From: a bacterium
GTDB lineage: Bacteria > Armatimonadota > UBA5829
DNA: 64,000 nt
Direction: 5' to 3'
Assembly: GCA_021371935.1 (NCBI GenBank)
Contig: JAJFVF010000002.1
Span: 186,001-250,000, forward strand
The position numbers and the translations under genes are program-made. Of the stretch, positions 60,540 through 64,000 are shown piece by piece. The notes under the pieces were generated by a model. The model was not told where the DNA came from. It worked only from the letters and a program-made list of their open reading frames with translations, and ran no database searches. Position 1 is the first letter of the stretch; each line of letters opens with the position of its first letter.

Positions 60540-62462
60540 ATGAACGAAGCAACAGCTCGTGTATTTCGGCGCATTCGTTCTCGTGCAGGCCTACTCATGC
60601 TGATCTGTAGCGACCTACTGGCGCTGAGCGCTGCGCTCATACTCTCGCTGTGGCTGCGTTACGACACCCTCACTCTTTCACAGATTTTCGAGAAATTCAA
60701 TCAAGGCCACTCTGTTCGCTTTGCTCTGGTCCTCTGCCTTTACCTTCTTGTTTTTCATGCATTCCGGCTCTATAAGTATGCCTGGCGCTTTGCCAGTATT
60801 GAGACAATAGCGAGTGTAATAGGAGCAAATACCGTAGGGCTTTGTGCGCTGTTGGGTGTTCAATATGCCTGTGAGGGTAAGGCCTTTCCACTTTCAGTAA
60901 TCATAATATTCTGGATGTTCAGTATAGTACTGGTGGGTGGAGTAAGAATCCTGCTCCGAATGGCAAGTTTGAGCGCCAATTACGGCAGGGGAATGTTTCA
61001 GGTTATACCAAAGGATACCCGCCCACGGCGGGTAGTCATACTCGGCGGCGGTCCTGCTGGAGCAAGACTGCTGAATGCACTTACAGACGAAGTCAGTGTT
61101 CAGTATGATGTGAGAGGCTTTCTGGATGACGTTCCTGAAAGAAAAGGCCAGTATATCAGAAAAGTGCGTGTGCTTGGTCCACTAAAGCAACTCTATAGAA
61201 TGTTGGAAGAGCACAGCGTTGATGAAGTGTTAATTGCCATGCCCAGCGCGAGCGGAGCCAAAATACGCGAGTATGTCTTGGCATGCCGCAAGAAGAAAGT
61301 CCCGGTCAAGATAATCCCCGGTATGGAGGAAGTCCTCAACGGTAAAGCCTCGTTTCGTATGGAAGAGATCAGTGTCGAAGATCTGCTCCGACGTCAGCCG
61401 GTGCGCATAAATATAGACAGTGTTGGTGAGTGTTTGACCGGTGCCAGGGTAATGGTGACGGGCGCAGGCGGCTCCATAGGTTCTGAGTTGTGCCGCCAGA
61501 TTATGAAACAAAATCCTGCCACACTTGTGCTTCTTGGCCATGGCGAGAATTCAATCCATCAGATTTTTCAGGAGCTCGCGCATACTTTCCCTGACAAAGT
61601 GGATAGACTTCGCGTTATCATAGCGTCCGTGTCTGATGAAGTACGCATTGATCAGGTCTTTCGAGCACATCGTCCGCATATTGTATTTCATGCTGCTGCG
61701 CACAAGCACGTGCCTATTATGGAAAGCAACCTGCTTGAGGCAGTACAAAATAATGTCATAGGCACCAGTGTTGTGGCAGAATGCTGTGGGATTTACGCCT
61801 CCAAAAAAATGGTGCTGATCTCCACGGATAAAGCTGTAAGCCCATCCAGCGTGATGGGAGCCACAAAGTGGCTGTGCGAAGAAGTTGTCAGGGCGGCGAC
61901 TACACGGTATTCGTCAACGCAATATGTCACTGTGCGCTTTGGTAATGTTCTGGGCAGTAGGGGCAGTGTAGTGCCGATCTTCCATGAAGCAATTATGAAA
62001 AAAGAACCGGTCTATGTGACACACCCGGACATGACACGTTTCTTTATGTCCATACCTGAAGCAGTGCAGCTTGTGTTGCAGGCAAGTGCATCGGGCGATT
62101 CAGGCAAGCTGTATGTGCTGGATATGGGAGAACCGGTGCGGATTGTTGATCTTGCTCGCGATATGATTCGGCTGTGCGGATATGAGCCCAACGTTGATAT
62201 CCCCATTATATACAGTGGCTTGCGGCCCGGTGAGAAACTGTATGAGGCTCTTACTACACCCGATGAGATAATGGAGCCTGCCGACTGTGACGGATTTTTC
62301 ATAGTGCGAAGACCGCAGTATTTTGTTGGCGAAGAGGTAGGTGAGGTCATAAAAAGGCTGCGCAAGCTCATAAATGCGGGTGATACCGTTGAGATGCGCA
62401 ACCTGCTGGAAGAAATTGTGCCCGGCTTTGCCAGCAACACCCTGCTGGCAGAAGCCAAATGA
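60540..62462 (+). CDS. Polysaccharide biosynthesis nucleotide-sugar 4,6-dehydratase, CapD/WbpM type
   Basis: 640 residues. Four transmembrane helices (about 15-150) are followed by a first Rossmann domain (VVILGGGPAGARLLNA near 165) and a second, catalytic one (ARVMVTGAGGSIGSELCRQI near 303, then HAAAHKHVPIMESN, STDKAVSPSSVMGATKWLCE and VRFGNVLGSRGSVVPIF). This is the membrane-bound type that dehydrates UDP-GlcNAc for surface glycans or glycoproteins. The usual Tyr is replaced by Met (VMGATK), which is normal for this group. No other glycan gene lies beside it. Confidence 0.94.
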   Translation: MNEATARVFRRIRSRAGLLMLICSDLLALSAALILSLWLRYDTLTLSQIFEKFNQGHSVRFALVLCLYLLVFHAFRLYKYAWRFASIETIASVIGANTVGLCALLGVQYACEGKAFPLSVIIIFWMFSIVLVGGVRILLRMASLSANYGRGMFQVIPKDTRPRRVVILGGGPAGARLLNALTDEVSVQYDVRGFLDDVPERKGQYIRKVRVLGPLKQLYRMLEEHSVDEVLIAMPSASGAKIREYVLACRKKKVPVKIIPGMEEVLNGKASFRMEEISVEDLLRRQPVRINIDSVGECLTGARVMVTGAGGSIGSELCRQIMKQNPATLVLLGHGENSIHQIFQELAHTFPDKVDRLRVIIASVSDEVRIDQVFRAHRPHIVFHAAAHKHVPIMESNLLEAVQNNVIGTSVVAECCGIYASKKMVLISTDKAVSPSSVMGATKWLCEEVVRAATTRYSSTQYVTVRFGNVLGSRGSVVPIFHEAIMKKEPVYVTHPDMTRFFMSIPEAVQLVLQASASGDSGKLYVLDMGEPVRIVDLARDMIRLCGYEPNVDIPIIYSGLRPGEKLYEALTTPDEIMEPADCDGFFIVRRPQYFVGEEVGEVIKRLRKLINAGDTVEMRNLLEEIVPGFASNTLLAEAK

Positions 62463-62463
62463 T

Positions 62464-63837
62464 TTAGCTTTTCTGCTCCATTGATGTCGGCGCAGTTTCA
62501 TCCAGGTTGTTTTCCCACAAGTACTTACGTGTCTCCGCAACAATCACGCCGCTGAGCAGTAGAAGCGATAGCAAGTTTGGCAGAGCCATAAGAGCATTTG
62601 CAGCATCGGCGAACCCCCAGACGAGAGTGGGAGTGGATACTGAGCCGAACATAACCAGGCCTACCCAGATTATTCGATATGGCAAAATCGCCCGCCGCCC
62701 GACCAGATATTCCAACGCCTTCTCACCATAGTATGACCAGCCCAGTATTGTCGAGAACACGAATGTCGCGAGGGCAATAGTCAGCACAATTGGTCCAAGG
62801 CTGTGGACGGTGCCGAATGCGGCCGCAGTGAGAGCGCCCGCACCACCGTCGAAATGCATCTTCCAGACCCCCGTATTGACGAGTACCAAGCCGGTAATCG
62901 CGCAGACAACGACTGTATCCCAGAATGTGCCGGTGGATGATACCAGCGCCTGACGGACGGGGTTTTTTGTCTGTGCCGCAGCCGCGACTATCGGAGCGGA
63001 GCCAAGGCCGGACTCATTTGAGAACAATCCTCTGGCAATTCCCCATCTTGCGGCGACCATTATGGTGGACCCGAGAAAACCGCCTATTGCAGCCTGTCCG
63101 GTGAATGCCGATTTGAATATGAGTGCTATTGTATATGGGATATGAGCAAATCCTGTGGCGAGAATAATCAGGCTGCCGAGAATATAGACTACTGCCATAA
63201 ATGGAACTAACGCCGAGCAGACATTTGCTATAGACCTTATTCCACCAAGGATTACAACTGCTGTCAGAATAGTCATTATTATTCCCGACACCCAATACGG
63301 AGCGCCAAATGCACTATTGGCACGCTGCGCGAGTGCATTTGCCTGTACGATATTGCCTATTCCAAACGCCGCGATGGTGGTGAATATCGCAAAAAGCACG
63401 CCAGCCCATTTCATCTTGAGACCACGCTCAAGCGCATACATGGGTCCACCAAGCATGTGGCCATCTTTTGTTTGAACTCTGAATTTAACGGCCAGCAGTG
63501 CCTCGGAGTATTTTGTGGCGATCCCCAGCACGCCGGTCATCCAGCACCAAAACACGGCTCCCGGTCCACCCGCTGCAACCGCAGCAGCAACACCGATAAT
63601 ATTGCCAGTTCCGATTGTTGCGGCCAGTGCAGTCATGAGTGCTCCAAACTGGCTGACATCACCCTCACCCTCCTTCGATCTACCGAGAGACAATTTTATC
63701 GCCAGAGGAATATATCGCTGGACGCCGCGCAGCCTTATCGTAAGGAACAAATGTGTGCCCAGCAGCAGGACCAGCATAGGCGGTCCCCACAGGTAATTAT
63801 CGTTCAGATAACATATAAAGCATTCGATTGATTTCAT
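62464..63837 (-). CDS. Sodium:alanine symporter family (AGCS) protein
   Basis: 457 residues from ATG 63837; the longer frame adds 52 unrelated residues. About eleven transmembrane helices. Family motifs: LWGPPMLVLLLGTHLFLTIR, then ATIGTGNIIGVAAAVAAGGP, FWCWMTGVLGIATKYSEALL and FSNESGLGSAPIVAAAA. It imports alanine or glycine with sodium. No glycine riboswitch was seen in the short leader. Confidence 0.94.
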   Translation of the reverse strand: MKSIECFICYLNDNYLWGPPMLVLLLGTHLFLTIRLRGVQRYIPLAIKLSLGRSKEGEGDVSQFGALMTALAATIGTGNIIGVAAAVAAGGPGAVFWCWMTGVLGIATKYSEALLAVKFRVQTKDGHMLGGPMYALERGLKMKWAGVLFAIFTTIAAFGIGNIVQANALAQRANSAFGAPYWVSGIIMTILTAVVILGGIRSIANVCSALVPFMAVVYILGSLIILATGFAHIPYTIALIFKSAFTGQAAIGGFLGSTIMVAARWGIARGLFSNESGLGSAPIVAAAAQTKNPVRQALVSSTGTFWDTVVVCAITGLVLVNTGVWKMHFDGGAGALTAAAFGTVHSLGPIVLTIALATFVFSTILGWSYYGEKALEYLVGRRAILPYRIIWVGLVMFGSVSTPTLVWGFADAANALMALPNLLSLLLLSGVIVAETRKYLWENNLDETAPTSMEQKS

Positions 63838-64000
63838 ATTACTTCCGCACTCCAGATTTGCCATATGGCGATAAAACATTATACAATATCCGGTGAGCCC
63901 TGTATTGTACCGGGGTTCATAATACAAAAAATGCATTATAAGGTGATTTCGATTGAAAATCTGCTGCTGTATTAAGCAAGTGCCCGGCACCACCGAGGTC
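63838..64000. other. Upstream region at the window edge
   Basis: Leader of the AGCS gene. A weak minus-strand TATAAT lies near 63880. No gene can be identified in the last 160 bases. Confidence 0.3.

Noticed and set aside
63838-64000. Glycine riboswitch before the AGCS symporter
   Set aside because: The leader lacks the paired glycine aptamer core.
1-64000. CRISPR arrays, rRNA or tRNA genes, complete insertion sequences
   Set aside because: No regularly spaced repeats, no rRNA cores, no cloverleaf with CCA-type acceptor and no transposase frames were found.

Overview
The window is bacterial chromosomal DNA around a replication origin. dnaA (18543-19946) is followed by an intergenic stretch with five near-consensus DnaA boxes and an AT-rich tract. 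parA/parB lie about 25 kb away with a perfect parS site inside parB, and recF and a DciA-like gene lie at about 50 kb. Base composition is balanced. A T-box, a c-di-GMP-I riboswitch, FlgM, RtcB, a phenylacetate-CoA ligase/ACT pair, a partial 2-hydroxyacyl-CoA dehydratase, a UroD-family methyltransferase and many secreted beta-rich proteins suggest a flagellated, probably anaerobic or facultative bacterium of the Terrabacteria type. Armatimonadota or a neighbouring phylum is my guess; nothing in the sequence fixes the phylum.

Layout. 0-4.3 kb: start of a 2-hydroxyacyl-CoA dehydratase, then a leftward unit of a membrane protein and valS under a valine T-box. 4.3-16.7 kb: SpoIIE-type phosphatase, PH-like membrane proteins, a PEP-synthase-like protein without the catalytic His, a PuuD-type amidase, UroD-family methyltransferase, VKOR, cyclase, O-antigen-ligase/TPR protein, DUF2267-BON protein and a secreted barrel-like protein. 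17-21 kb: second SpoIIE phosphatase, dnaA, oriC, tatD. 21-25.7 kb: an overlapping operon of two paralogous membrane proteins, DUF4129, DUF4350 and a MoxR ATPase. 26-33 kb: secreted phosphoesterase, then a leftward cluster of flgM, rpsU, yqeY, pgpH, ybeY, a DgkA-PAP2 fusion and a CNNM/CBS protein. 33.6-44 kb: gingipain-like protease, sugar-binding lipoprotein, aldolase and PfkB kinase, HPF, and a CBM9-like secreted protein. 44-57 kb: parAB, HIT protein, mtaB, rtcB, dciA, recF, sigma/anti-sigma pair, smpB, yebC, ACT and paaK. 57-64 kb: two secreted proteins of CsgG/FlgT type, a CapD-type dehydratase and an AGCS symporter.

The least expected signals are not in proteins. (1) A strongly similar leader of about 80 nt, ending in a hairpin next to the ribosome binding site, precedes two unrelated genes (CBM9-like protein and HIT protein). 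(2) A bipartite double-hairpin intergenic element occurs seven times, and a second element of about 98 bp occurs twice; both end in GCTAA/TTAGC and often sit on stop codons. (3) flgM appears to be controlled by a sigma-28-like promoter followed by a c-di-GMP-I aptamer and a hairpin that hides the ribosome binding site. (4) A T-box with a GUC specifier precedes an unknown membrane gene and valS.
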